NCBI RefSeq assembly: GCF_009709675.1
Contig: NZ_WMLB01000013.1
Coordinates: 1 to 64,000, forward strand
Direction of reading: 5' to 3'
Source: Agromyces bracchium
Lineage (GTDB): Bacteria; Actinomycetota; Actinomycetes; Actinomycetales; Microbacteriaceae
Length of the DNA: 64,000 bases
The stretch's first letter is position 1, and each line of letters begins with the position of its first letter. This document shows, piece by piece, positions 1 to 7,525 of the stretch. A model generated the notes under the pieces. It was not told where the DNA came from, searched no databases, and worked only from the letters and a program-made list of their open reading frames with translations. The position numbers and the translations under genes were made by a program.

Positions 1-63
1 GGTCATCAGTGTCGTCCCTTCGAACGAAGCCGACACCCCTTACACAAACGATCTGACACCCTC
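1..63 (-). mobile_element. Terminus of an IS256 (mutator)-type element with first transposase codons
   Basis: Read on the minus strand from position 63, the sequence starts GAGGGTGTCAGATCGTTTGT and continues with a GTGTAA-type segment, which I recognise as the style of terminal inverted repeat found in actinobacterial IS256-family elements. It is followed by a purine-rich ribosome site (GAAGGGA) and an ATGACC at positions 6-1, which would be the Met-Thr start of the transposase, the rest lying to the left of the window. It abuts the IS30 transposase at about position 63, so it appears to have inserted into that gene. The family call rests on end similarity only. Confidence 0.45.
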
Positions 64-704
64 ACGTCCAGGGCCGCGGGCTGCTGCGGCAGGACCTGGC
101 CCGCAAGCTGTCCACCGGCCGCACCAGACGCAAGCCGCGTGGCAGCGAGGATCGTCGCGGGACCCGGTACGAGGACGCGTTCACGATCAGCAACCGGCCC
201 GCCGAGGCAGCCGACCGGGCCGTGCCCGGGCACTGGGAGGGCGACCTGATCATGGGCGCCGGGAACCGGTCCGCGATCGGGACGCTGGTGGAACGCTCGA
301 CCCGGTTCGTGATCCTGCTGCACCTGCCCGGCCGGCACACCGCGGACGAGGTCGCGACCGCGATGATCGACCGGATGAGTGAACTGCCCGACCATCTGCG
401 CCGCTCGATCACGTGGGACCGTGGCGTCGAACTGGCCGACTACGAACGGATCCAGCTCGCCCTACGGGCCCCGGTGTACTTCTGCGACCCGCACTCGCCC
501 TGGCAGCGCGGCTCGAACGAGAACACCAACCGGTTGCTCCGGTTCTGGTTCACCAAGGGCACCGACCTGCACGCCTGGGACGCCGCCGGTCTTCGCCGAG
601 TCCAGGACACCCTGAACCGGCGACCCCGCCCCACGCTCGACTACCGCACCCCAGCCCAAGCCCTCACCGAACTCCTCACCCGAGAAGTTGCAACGACCAC
701 TTGA
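64..704 (+). pseudogene. IS30-family transposase, 5'-truncated
   Basis: The reading frame is open from about codon 66 (VQGRG...) to the TGA at 702-704 and carries the IS30-type rve/DDE integrase core: EGDLIMG (first Asp), TWDRGVEL (second Asp) and SNENTNR (Glu). The N-terminal helix-turn-helix region is missing, because the frame is interrupted at the left by the IS256-type end. The best in-frame start left is a GTG at 222, inside the catalytic domain, so the protein should not work. The last codons and the bases after the stop (CAACGACCACTTGA...) look like the right inverted repeat of this family, so the element probably ends near 712. Confidence 0.8.
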
Positions 705-761
705 CATTGCCCGGCTGAGCGGCGGTGTGATGCGGATTCTCATGTGCGGGAGAATGGACGG

Positions 762-1232
762 GTGAGCGATGCCAACCGTCCCGAGCCCGCCGAGCCCGCC
801 GAGCCCGCCGAGCCGGGGCCTGTCGACCCCGGGGCATCCGTCGCGCCCGTCGAACGGGACGCCGCAGGCGACGAGCCCGCGCCGAAGGTCGAGCGCATGG
901 ACGTCGACCCCGAGGCGGGCGAGCACCTCGAGACCGAGGTGACGAGCGACGCCGTGACGGTGCGGCGGTCGCCGCGCTACGGCAGCTTCCTGCTGCTCGG
1001 CGCCGCGCTCGGCGTGCTGGTCGCCCTGATCCTCACCTTCGCGTTCCCCGAGAACGACCAGTTCGACCGCGGCCAGGTGTTCGGCTTCCTGCTGCTGTGG
1101 TGCGGCGCCGGGGGGCTCGCGCTCGGCGGCGTCGTCGCGCTCGTCATCGACCGCGTCCTCGCCAAGCGCCGCGGCACGGCGGTCGCCGAGCACGAGTCGA
1201 CGCACTACGTCGACGACGATCCCGCGAACTGA
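762..1232 (+). CDS. Hypothetical two-helix membrane protein
   Basis: This 156-residue protein has an acidic, Pro/Ala-rich N-terminus with an EPA triplet repeat (about residues 7-20), then two hydrophobic segments (about residues 75-95 and 115-138), a basic stretch (AKRRG) and a short acidic tail. I chose the GTG at 762 because a GGGAG ribosome site precedes it by about 10 nt; an in-frame GTG at 744 is possible. No catalytic motif is visible. It converges on purF with only 21 bp between the stops. The location, with the cytoplasmic N-terminus predicted disordered, suggests a small inner-membrane protein, but the function is unknown. Confidence 0.7.
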   Translation: MSDANRPEPAEPAEPAEPGPVDPGASVAPVERDAAGDEPAPKVERMDVDPEAGEHLETEVTSDAVTVRRSPRYGSFLLLGAALGVLVALILTFAFPENDQFDRGQVFGFLLLWCGAGGLALGGVVALVIDRVLAKRRGTAVAEHESTHYVDDDPAN

Positions 1233-1253
1233 GCAGGCGGCTCGCGCCGGACG

Positions 1254-2711
1254 TCAGCTGAGCTGCGTGCGCTCGACCCAGTCGAGGTACTCGGGCGTGA
1301 CCGTCCCGGTCACGTACTCGCCCGTGAAGCACGACAGGTCGAGGCGATCGATCGACGTGCCCTCGGTGATCGCGGCCTGGAGGTCCTCGACCTCCTGGTA
1401 GATCATGTGGTCGGCACCGAGCTCGCGGGCGATCTCGGGGATCTTCCGGTCGTGCGCGACGAGCTCGGCGCGGCTCGGCATGTTGATGCCGTAGACGTGC
1501 GGGTAGCGCACGGGCGGCGCGGCCGAGGTGAAGGTGACCTTGTTCGCGCCCGCGGCGCGGGCCATCTCGACGATCTGCTTCGACGTCGTGCCGCGCACGA
1601 TCGAGTCGTCGACGATGAGCACGTTCTTGCCCTTGAACTCGGTGCCCATGGCGTTGAGCTTCTGCCGCACCGAGCGCTTGCGCGCGGCCTGCCCGGGCAT
1701 GATGAACGTGCGGCCGACGTAGCGGTTCTTGTAGAAGCCCTCGCGGTACTCGATGCCGAGCTTCTGCGCGACCTGCATCGCGGCCGGGCGCGAGGAGTCG
1801 GGAATCGGCATGACGACGTCGATGTCTCCGTGGTCCATGTGGGTGGCGATCGTGTTCGCCAGCCGGTCGCCCATGCGCAGGCGCGCCTCGTAGACCGAGA
1901 TGCCGTTCATGATCGAGTCGGGTCGGGCGAGGTAGACGTACTCGAACGAGCACGGCACGAGGCGCGGGTTCGCGGCGCACTGGCGCGAGATCATCTCTCC
2001 GTCGAGCGTGATGAACACGGCTTCGCCGGGCTCGACGTCGCGCACGATCTCGTAGTCGCCGTTCTCGAGCACGAGCGACTCGGAGGCCACTATCCACTCG
2101 TCCTTGCCCGCCTCCGTCGTGCGCTTGCCGAGGATGAGCGGGCGGATGCCGAACGGGTCGCGGAACGCGAGCAGGCCGTAGCCGGCGATCATCGCGATGA
2201 CGGCGTAGGAGCCCTCGACGCGCTCGTGCACGTGCGAGACGGCCTGGAAGACCTGGTCGGGGTCGAGGTCGAGGCCGGTGATCTGCCCCTGCAGCTCGGT
2301 CGCGAGCACGTTGAGGAGCATCTCGGTGTCGCTCGTCGAGTTGACGTGGCGGCGGTCGATGCGGAAGAGGTCCTCGGACAGCTCGCGGGTGTTCGTGAGG
2401 TTGCCGTTGTGCACGAGGACGATGCCGTACGGCGCGTTCACGTAGAACGGCTGCGCCTCCTCCTCGCGCTCGGCCGCGCCCTTGGTCGTGTAGCGCACGT
2501 GGCCGAGGCCGATGTTGCCGAGCAGCGAGCGCATGTCGCGCGTGCGGAACGCCTCGCGCACCTGACCGCGCGCCTTGTTGATGTGGAACACGGGGCCGTC
2601 GGCCGTCGCGATGCCCGTCGAGTCCTGCCCGCGGTGCTGCAGGAGGAGGAGGCTGTCGTAGATCTGCTGGTTGACGGGCTCGGTGGAGACGATGCCGACG
2701 ATGCCGCACAT
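1254..2711 (-). CDS. purF: Amidophosphoribosyltransferase
   Basis: PurF catalyses the first committed step of purine synthesis, converting PRPP and glutamine to 5-phosphoribosylamine. The start at 2711 gives MCGIVGIV, so after Met removal Cys2 becomes the N-terminal nucleophile of the Ntn-type glutaminase domain (residues 2-240). The phosphoribosyltransferase half contains the PRPP loop VLIVDDSIVRGTTS at about residue 362. Its 485-residue length is normal for the family. In-frame sequence upstream of 2711 was rejected because it would bury the catalytic Cys. purM lies 4.8 kb away on the other strand, the arrangement usual in Microbacteriaceae. Confidence 0.97.
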   Translation of the reverse strand: MCGIVGIVSTEPVNQQIYDSLLLLQHRGQDSTGIATADGPVFHINKARGQVREAFRTRDMRSLLGNIGLGHVRYTTKGAAEREEEAQPFYVNAPYGIVLVHNGNLTNTRELSEDLFRIDRRHVNSTSDTEMLLNVLATELQGQITGLDLDPDQVFQAVSHVHERVEGSYAVIAMIAGYGLLAFRDPFGIRPLILGKRTTEAGKDEWIVASESLVLENGDYEIVRDVEPGEAVFITLDGEMISRQCAANPRLVPCSFEYVYLARPDSIMNGISVYEARLRMGDRLANTIATHMDHGDIDVVMPIPDSSRPAAMQVAQKLGIEYREGFYKNRYVGRTFIMPGQAARKRSVRQKLNAMGTEFKGKNVLIVDDSIVRGTTSKQIVEMARAAGANKVTFTSAAPPVRYPHVYGINMPSRAELVAHDRKIPEIARELGADHMIYQEVEDLQAAITEGTSIDRLDLSCFTGEYVTGTVTPEYLDWVERTQLS

Positions 2712-2981
2712 GCGAGCGATGGCTCCTCGGGAGGTGTGGTGAAGCGTCCGAGCTGGACGATACATCCTCGCATATGTGCGCGTGTGAGCCGGCTGAACGG
2801 ATGCCGCTGCTCACGTGCGCGCGGAGGTGCCCGCGAGCGCGCGCGGGGCGGTGCCGGTGGGTCGCGCGGCGACCCGTTCGCGGCCAAACGATGAACGTAC
2901 CCCGCGGGAGGGTGCACTGTCGGAACTTCCTCGGAACCCTCCGCCGAGTTGTCGATTTCCCCGAAGGATGCCTCCGGCTCT

Positions 2982-3052
2982 CCCCCCGAACGGGGGACGT
3001 GTGCCACGCTCTCCCGCATTCGCATATCTGCGGCGCGGCGACCTTTGGGGGG
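2982..3052 (+). promoter_or_regulatory. Structured leader of the secreted protease (C-tract hairpin plus G6 tract)
   Basis: The 374-bp gap between purF and the protease (2712-3085) holds no gene. Near the protease it contains a 5-bp hairpin with GAAC loop (CCCCC at 2983-2987, GGGGG at 2992-2996) and, 57 nt later, TTGGGGGG at 3045-3052, 41 nt before the start codon. The C run at 2982-2987 could pair either with the local G run or with the distal G6 tract. The same two blocks at nearly the same spacing precede the M23 peptidase gene (62706-62777). A regulatory role is inference. Confidence 0.4.
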
Positions 3053-3085
3053 ACCGCCGCCGCCTGCTCAGAAAGGGCTCACTCC

Positions 3086-4036
3086 ATGAAGCTCACCTCA
3101 GTGCGCGCCGCGCTCGCCGGCGCCGCCCTCGTCGCGTGCGGCCTCCTCGCCGTGCCGACCGCCGCGTCGGCCGCGCCGCCCGCGGTGCCGCCGGGCGTCG
3201 ACCAGCGCGCCGTGCCTGCGGCCGAACGTGCCGCCGCCGCCGGCTACTGGACGGCCGAGCGCATGCGCTCCGCCGCGCCGGCCGACGTGCTGCTCGCCGG
3301 CAAGTCGGCCTCGACGCCGGCCGCCGATGTCGCCGCCGGTGCGCCCGTCACGTACGGCAAGCCCGCGCCGGCGCCCGAGATCACGCCGATGGCCGCGAAC
3401 GAGTCGCCCGTGCCGAACATCGGCAAGGTGTTCTTCACGCTGAACGGCCGCAACTACGTGTGCTCGGGCAACTCGGTCAGCTCGGCGAACGGCAGCGTCG
3501 TCGCGACGGCCGCGCACTGCGTGCACGGCGGCAAGGGCAAGTACGCGACGAACTGGACGTTCGTGCCGGCCTACGAGAACGGCGCCGCGCCCTACGGGCA
3601 GTGGGTGGCGACGAAGCTCGCCGCGCCGCAGCAGTGGACCAAGGGCGGCGACATCACCTACGACACGGCCTTCGCCACGGTCGGCACGGTCGCCGGCAAG
3701 ACGCTGCAGGCCACGGTCGGCGGCACCGCGATCTCATTCAACCAGGCCCGCGGCCTCTCGTACGAGGCGTTCGGGTACCCGGCGGCGGCACCGTTCAACG
3801 GGCAGACGCTGAAGTCGTGCGCCGGCACCGCGACCCCCGACCCGTATGGCCAGACGCAGTCGCAGGGCATCCCGTGCGACATGACCGGCGGTTCGTCGGG
3901 CGGCCCCTGGTTCCTCGGCAACGGCTCGCAGAACTCGGTGAACAGCTTCGGCTACAACAACATCCCGAACGTGATGTTCGGGCCGTACTACGGCTCGGTC
4001 GCCCAGTCGACGTACGCCACGGCGGCAGCATCCTGA
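3086..4036 (+). CDS. Secreted trypsin/V8-like serine protease
   Basis: This 316-residue protein has a Sec signal peptide (residues 1-29, cleavage after AASA), a propeptide-like segment to about residue 110, and a chymotrypsin-fold S1 domain. The catalytic triad is readable: His144 in TAAHC, Asp193 in YDTAF and Ser271 in GGSSGGPW. Cys126/Cys145 and Cys245/Cys264 could form disulfides. An AAAGGG ribosome site lies 9 nt before ATG 3086. It is monocistronic, with a hairpin terminator at 4075. It should act outside the cell; the substrate cannot be inferred. The leader shares a layout with that of the M23 peptidase near the right end of the window. Confidence 0.9.
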   Translation: MKLTSVRAALAGAALVACGLLAVPTAASAAPPAVPPGVDQRAVPAAERAAAAGYWTAERMRSAAPADVLLAGKSASTPAADVAAGAPVTYGKPAPAPEITPMAANESPVPNIGKVFFTLNGRNYVCSGNSVSSANGSVVATAAHCVHGGKGKYATNWTFVPAYENGAAPYGQWVATKLAAPQQWTKGGDITYDTAFATVGTVAGKTLQATVGGTAISFNQARGLSYEAFGYPAAAPFNGQTLKSCAGTATPDPYGQTQSQGIPCDMTGGSSGGPWFLGNGSQNSVNSFGYNNIPNVMFGPYYGSVAQSTYATAAAS

Positions 4037-4074
4037 TCGCACGTCGGGGCCGCTGAGCGCGGCCGTCGGATCGC

Positions 4075-4112
4075 GAAGCGCCTCGCACCGAGGGACCGGT
4101 GCGGGGCGCTTC
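4075..4112 (+). terminator. Hairpin terminator after the protease gene
   Basis: GAAGCGCCTCGCACC (4075-4089) pairs with GGTGCGGGGCGCTTC (4098-4112), a 15-bp stem with one G:T pair and an 8-nt loop. It lies 39 bp after the protease stop. The convergent amidotransferase gene ends at 4263, and no T-tract follows, as is common in actinobacteria. Confidence 0.7.
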
Positions 4113-4262
4113 GTCGTGTGCCGTGGGGGTGAAGGGTCCGCGCATGAGGATCCGGGTGACGGGCGGCTGGGAGGCAGCGTGGAGCGGATTCTCATGCGCG
4201 AGCAGTGCGGCGCGCGAGCAGTGCCGCGCGCGAGCCGAGCGCGTCGCGCGGAGCGCGCGCCG

Positions 4263-4994
4263 CTACCGCGCGTGCAGCTCGACGAAGGTCCGCAGCATCC
4301 GGCTCGGCTCCGACACGACCGCGCGCGCGGCCGCGGCCAGCGTGAGCTCGAGCTCGTCGGCCGCGAAGTAGCCGTAGCTCGCGTAGGCGCGGATGCGCAC
4401 GATGATGCCCTCGAGGTCGAGCTCGGGGTGGAACTGCGTGGCGTAGACGTTGGAGCCGACACGGAACACCTGCACCGGGCACGTCGGCGAGGAGCCGAGC
4501 AGCGTCGCCGACGGCGGCAGCGCGCGGATCGCCTCCTTGTGCCCGACGAACGCGTTGAACGCCTCCGGCATGCCGGCGAGCAGCGGGTCCGCCGCCCCGG
4601 CCGACGTGAGGGTCACGGGCACCACGCCGATCTTCTCGGCGAAGTGGTCGTCGATCACCGCGCCCTGGTGCGCGCCGAGCGTGCCGACGCCGTAGCAGGC
4701 GCCGAGGAACGGGAAGTCGCGTGCGACGACCTCGTCGAGCAGGGCCGCGAACTCGGCCTCGACCCGGTCCTGCACGGCCGACTTCCGCTCGGGCGGGTCG
4801 GAGGCGTTGAACGGCCCGCCGCCGACGAAGATGCCCGACAGTGCGTCGAGGTCGAGCCGCGGCATCCGCTCGGCCTCGAGTCGCACGCGGATGAGGTCGC
4901 GCTCGTCGAGTCCGGTGCCGCGGAGGAAGAGGGCGTACTCCTCGTCGGCGGGCTGGTCCTCTGCGCGGGTGGCGAGGAGCACGAACGGCTTCAC
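4263..4994 (-). CDS. Class I glutamine amidotransferase-like protein
   Basis: The 243-residue protein has the class I GATase layout: an oxyanion-region GGGPFN (about residues 58-63), nucleophile Cys100 in GACYGVG, and His189/Glu191 in QFHPE. It resembles the stand-alone GMP-synthase-like amidotransferases of actinobacteria, whose substrate is usually unknown. There is no fused synthase domain and no synthase partner next to it. The start is a GTG at 4994, 32 bp after the stop of the thioesterase gene on the same strand, so the two may be co-transcribed. Confidence 0.85.
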   Translation of the reverse strand: MKPFVLLATRAEDQPADEEYALFLRGTGLDERDLIRVRLEAERMPRLDLDALSGIFVGGGPFNASDPPERKSAVQDRVEAEFAALLDEVVARDFPFLGACYGVGTLGAHQGAVIDDHFAEKIGVVPVTLTSAGAADPLLAGMPEAFNAFVGHKEAIRALPPSATLLGSSPTCPVQVFRVGSNVYATQFHPELDLEGIIVRIRAYASYGYFAADELELTLAAAARAVVSEPSRMLRTFVELHAR

Positions 4995-5026
4995 GGCCCC
5001 ACGATACGCGCGGCGCTCGCCGCGTG

Positions 5027-5461
5027 TCAGTACTGCGAGGGCGTGGGCAGCACGGCCATGGTGCACCGCGACACGCACACGAGGCGGCCCTGCTCGTCGG
5101 TGATGCGGATGTCCCACACCTGCGTCGTACGGCCCCGCGTGATGGGGCTCGCCTCCGCGTACACCCACCCCTCGGACACCGGGCGGACGTGGTTCGCGTT
5201 GATCTCCATGCCGACGCAGTAGTACTGCGCCGGGTCGACCGTGAACGACGCGCCCCAGCTCGCGAGCGTCTCGGCGAGGGCGACGGATGCTCCGCCGTGC
5301 AGTACACCCGCCGGCTGGCGGGTTCGGTGGTCCACCGGCATCCGCCCCTTCAACGACCCCTCGGTGACCTCGGTCATCTCGATGCCGAGGGCGCGGATCA
5401 GGGCGTGCTCGCCGCGCGAGTTCGCCCACTCCAGTGAGGGCTCGCCGAACCAGATGCTCAT
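5027..5461 (-). CDS. Hotdog-fold thioesterase (PaaI/YbdB type)
   Basis: This 144-residue protein has the single hotdog domain of the PaaI/MenI/EntH thioesterase group. The signature HGGASVALAET (about residues 55-65) carries the His-Gly-Gly turn and the Glu used as catalytic base in the 4HBT-II subgroup. It should hydrolyse an acyl- or aroyl-CoA in the cytoplasm. There is no phenylacetate or menaquinone gene nearby to name the substrate. It lies upstream of, and in the same direction as, the amidotransferase gene. Confidence 0.88.
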   Translation of the reverse strand: MSIWFGEPSLEWANSRGEHALIRALGIEMTEVTEGSLKGRMPVDHRTRQPAGVLHGGASVALAETLASWGASFTVDPAQYYCVGMEINANHVRPVSEGWVYAEASPITRGRTTQVWDIRITDEQGRLVCVSRCTMAVLPTPSQY

Positions 5462-5523
5462 GCGATCGAGTCTGCCACGCGCCGATGCTGCGCCTGCGGC
5501 GACCGGGCGGCCATGATGGTGCC

Positions 5524-6858
5524 GTGGGCGACGACGAGGACACCCGAGCGCTGCACGAGCCCGTGCGCGGTCCGGTGGCGGCCGGGTCGACGGCGCTGCG
5601 CGACCCGGTCGTCGACCTCGCGAGGGTCGCCTGCATCCTCCTGGTCGTCGTGGCGCACCTCCTCATGGTCGGCGTCGGCCTCGATCCATCCGGTCGGATC
5701 GTGCTGTCCCGCCCCGTTGAGGAACAGCCGTGGTTCGTCGCCGCGACGTGGGTCGGGCAGGTCATGCCGCTGTTCTTCGCGTTGGGCGGCTTCACCGCGG
5801 CGACCTCGTGGCGCCGCCGCCGCGCGCTGGGCGACACCGCCGCCGACTTCGTCCGCTCCCGCACGCTGCGGCTGGCGGCGCCTGCGCTTCCGCTATTCGC
5901 CGTCGTCGCGACCGCGCTCGTCATCGCGACGCTCGCCCGCGCCGACCCCGTACTGCGGGACACGATCGCGGCGGGCATCGGCGTGCCGCTCTGGTTCCTC
6001 GCCGCGTACCTCCTCGTGCAGTGCCTGGTGCCGTGGCTCCTCGCGCTGCACGAGCGGGCGCCGCGCGGCACGCTCATCGCGCTCGCCGGTGCCGCAGCGA
6101 TCGTCGACGTCGCCCGGTTCGCGACGGGCAGTCGGGAGGTCGGGCTGATCGACCTGGTCTTCGTCGGCGGCTTCGTGCAGCAACTCGGGTTCTGGTACGC
6201 CGACGGGTGGTTCGGCGGCCGTCGGCGCGTGCAGCTCGCGGTCATCGCGGTCGCGGCCTACGCGCTGGCGTGGCTCGGCGTCGCCGCGGGATGGCACGCG
6301 CCGAACATGCTGACCAACCTCGACCCGCCGACCGTCTCGCTCATGCTGCTCGGGGTCGCGCAGATGAGCCTGCTGACGCTCTTCCACCCCGCGCTCGGGC
6401 GCCTGATGGGCTCCCGGTCCGTGCGCGCCGGCGTCGCGTTCGTCGCGAGCAGGGCGCTGACGCTCTACCTCTGGCACATGCCGGTCATCGTCGTCATCGC
6501 GGGGACCTCGCTCCTCCTGCCGGGCCTCGCTCCGGCGCCGACGGATGCCGCGTGGTGGATCGGACGCCCCGTCGTGCTGGCGGTCGTGCTCATCGTCGTG
6601 TGGCTCATCTCGTACCCGCTCGCGCGATTCGACCGATTCGTCCGGGCCGCTCCGGCCGGATCCCGCCGCCCGTCCGCCGCGGCGATCATGCTCGCCGCCG
6701 TGCTCGCGCTCGTTCCGCTCCTCGCGGTGATCCTCAGGCGGCTCGACCTGGCGCTCGCCGTGGCGGGGACCGTGCTGCTCACGGCCGCCGTCGCGCTCGA
6801 TCGCGCTCGCCCGCCGCGTTCGGAGGAGGCGCGCGACGTCAGGCCAGCTCGGCGATGA
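5524..6858 (+). CDS. Acyltransferase family 3 membrane protein
   Basis: The 444-residue polytopic protein has about ten to eleven hydrophobic helices. The first carries the acyltransferase-3 pattern DLARVACILLVVVAHLL, including the conserved His near the membrane face. Members of this family O-acylate sugars, peptidoglycan or lipids at the membrane. The GTG at 5524 is the start that places an N-terminal cytoplasmic stretch just before helix 1; longer in-frame extensions would run into the divergent thioesterase promoter. The 3' end overlaps the convergent gene by 20 bp. The substrate is unknown. Confidence 0.8.
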   Translation: MGDDEDTRALHEPVRGPVAAGSTALRDPVVDLARVACILLVVVAHLLMVGVGLDPSGRIVLSRPVEEQPWFVAATWVGQVMPLFFALGGFTAATSWRRRRALGDTAADFVRSRTLRLAAPALPLFAVVATALVIATLARADPVLRDTIAAGIGVPLWFLAAYLLVQCLVPWLLALHERAPRGTLIALAGAAAIVDVARFATGSREVGLIDLVFVGGFVQQLGFWYADGWFGGRRRVQLAVIAVAAYALAWLGVAAGWHAPNMLTNLDPPTVSLMLLGVAQMSLLTLFHPALGRLMGSRSVRAGVAFVASRALTLYLWHMPVIVVIAGTSLLLPGLAPAPTDAAWWIGRPVVLAVVLIVVWLISYPLARFDRFVRAAPAGSRRPSAAAIMLAAVLALVPLLAVILRRLDLALAVAGTVLLTAAVALDRARPPRSEEARDVRPARR

Positions 6859-7456
6859 TCGGGTGGATCGCGTCGTCGAACGCCGCGGCATCGGACCGCA
6901 GCGTGTCGGTGACGGCCACGGTCTTCTCGCCGATCCACCAGATGCCGGATGCCGCGAGCGGCAGCACCTCGACGTTCAGCTCGAACGAGTGCGCGCGCCG
7001 GCCGACCTCGCGCTCGTGCTCGGCGATCGAGCCCGCGTAGGCGCGGTACGTGTCGCCCGACCGGGCGGCGGAGGCCGTGCGGTAGCGCTCGTGCGCCCAG
7101 TCGGCCCAGGCCAGCCCGGCCTCGGCGTGCGGGCGGATGGCGGCCGCGAGCGCCTCGGCCCCGGTGACGGGGAGCGCGACCGCCGTGCCGAAGCCCTCGA
7201 CGAGTTCGAGCGGCACGGGCGACGGGTGCGACTCGGGCTCGATGGTCATCGACCACCACTCGCGCCACTGCTTCTCGAGCGTGTCGTGCGCGTCGACGTC
7301 GCGCGACCCCTCGGGGCCGATGCGCCCGACATCACGCAGTCGCGGGAGTTCGGCGGGCGACGCGACGCCGAGCACCTCCCGCAGGTAGAGGGCGAGGAGG
7401 GCTCCGGTGCTCGCATTCTCGCGAATCACCCACGATGGCGTGGCACCCGCGTGCAT
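6839..7456 (-). CDS. Conserved hypothetical protein next to purM
   Basis: I do not recognise a named domain in this 205-residue soluble protein. It has a Trp-rich segment (KQWREWWSM, about residues 63-71) and a long helical stretch (about residues 100-150). It is divergent from purM with 69 bp between the starts, so the two may share a regulatory region. It overlaps the acyltransferase gene by 20 bp at the 3' end. A gene of similar size beside purM is common in Microbacteriaceae as far as I recall, which supports its being real. Function unknown. Confidence 0.7.
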   Translation of the reverse strand: MHAGATPSWVIRENASTGALLALYLREVLGVASPAELPRLRDVGRIGPEGSRDVDAHDTLEKQWREWWSMTIEPESHPSPVPLELVEGFGTAVALPVTGAEALAAAIRPHAEAGLAWADWAHERYRTASAARSGDTYRAYAGSIAEHEREVGRRAHSFELNVEVLPLAASGIWWIGEKTVAVTDTLRSDAAAFDDAIHPIIAELA

Positions 7457-7525
7457 GCACGGATTCTACCGCCGGCCTCCGACAGCGGGCCCGAGCGGCG
7501 CGCGCCGCGCGGGTACCCTTGTCGG

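Noticed and set aside
1407..2894. A 495-codon plus-strand frame opposite purF
   Set aside because: It is an antisense shadow with Val/Asp/Arg-biased composition; purF on the minus strand is unambiguous.
2880..3085. Known c-di-AMP (ydaO) riboswitch in the protease leader
   Set aside because: GAAC-GGGG and TTGGGG blocks are reminiscent, but the remaining conserved ydaO segments and spacing are missing; kept only as an unnamed shared leader.
5434..5523. Longer start of the acyltransferase
   Set aside because: The added residues are Arg/Cys-rich and overlap the thioesterase start region; GTG 5524 directly precedes the family domain.
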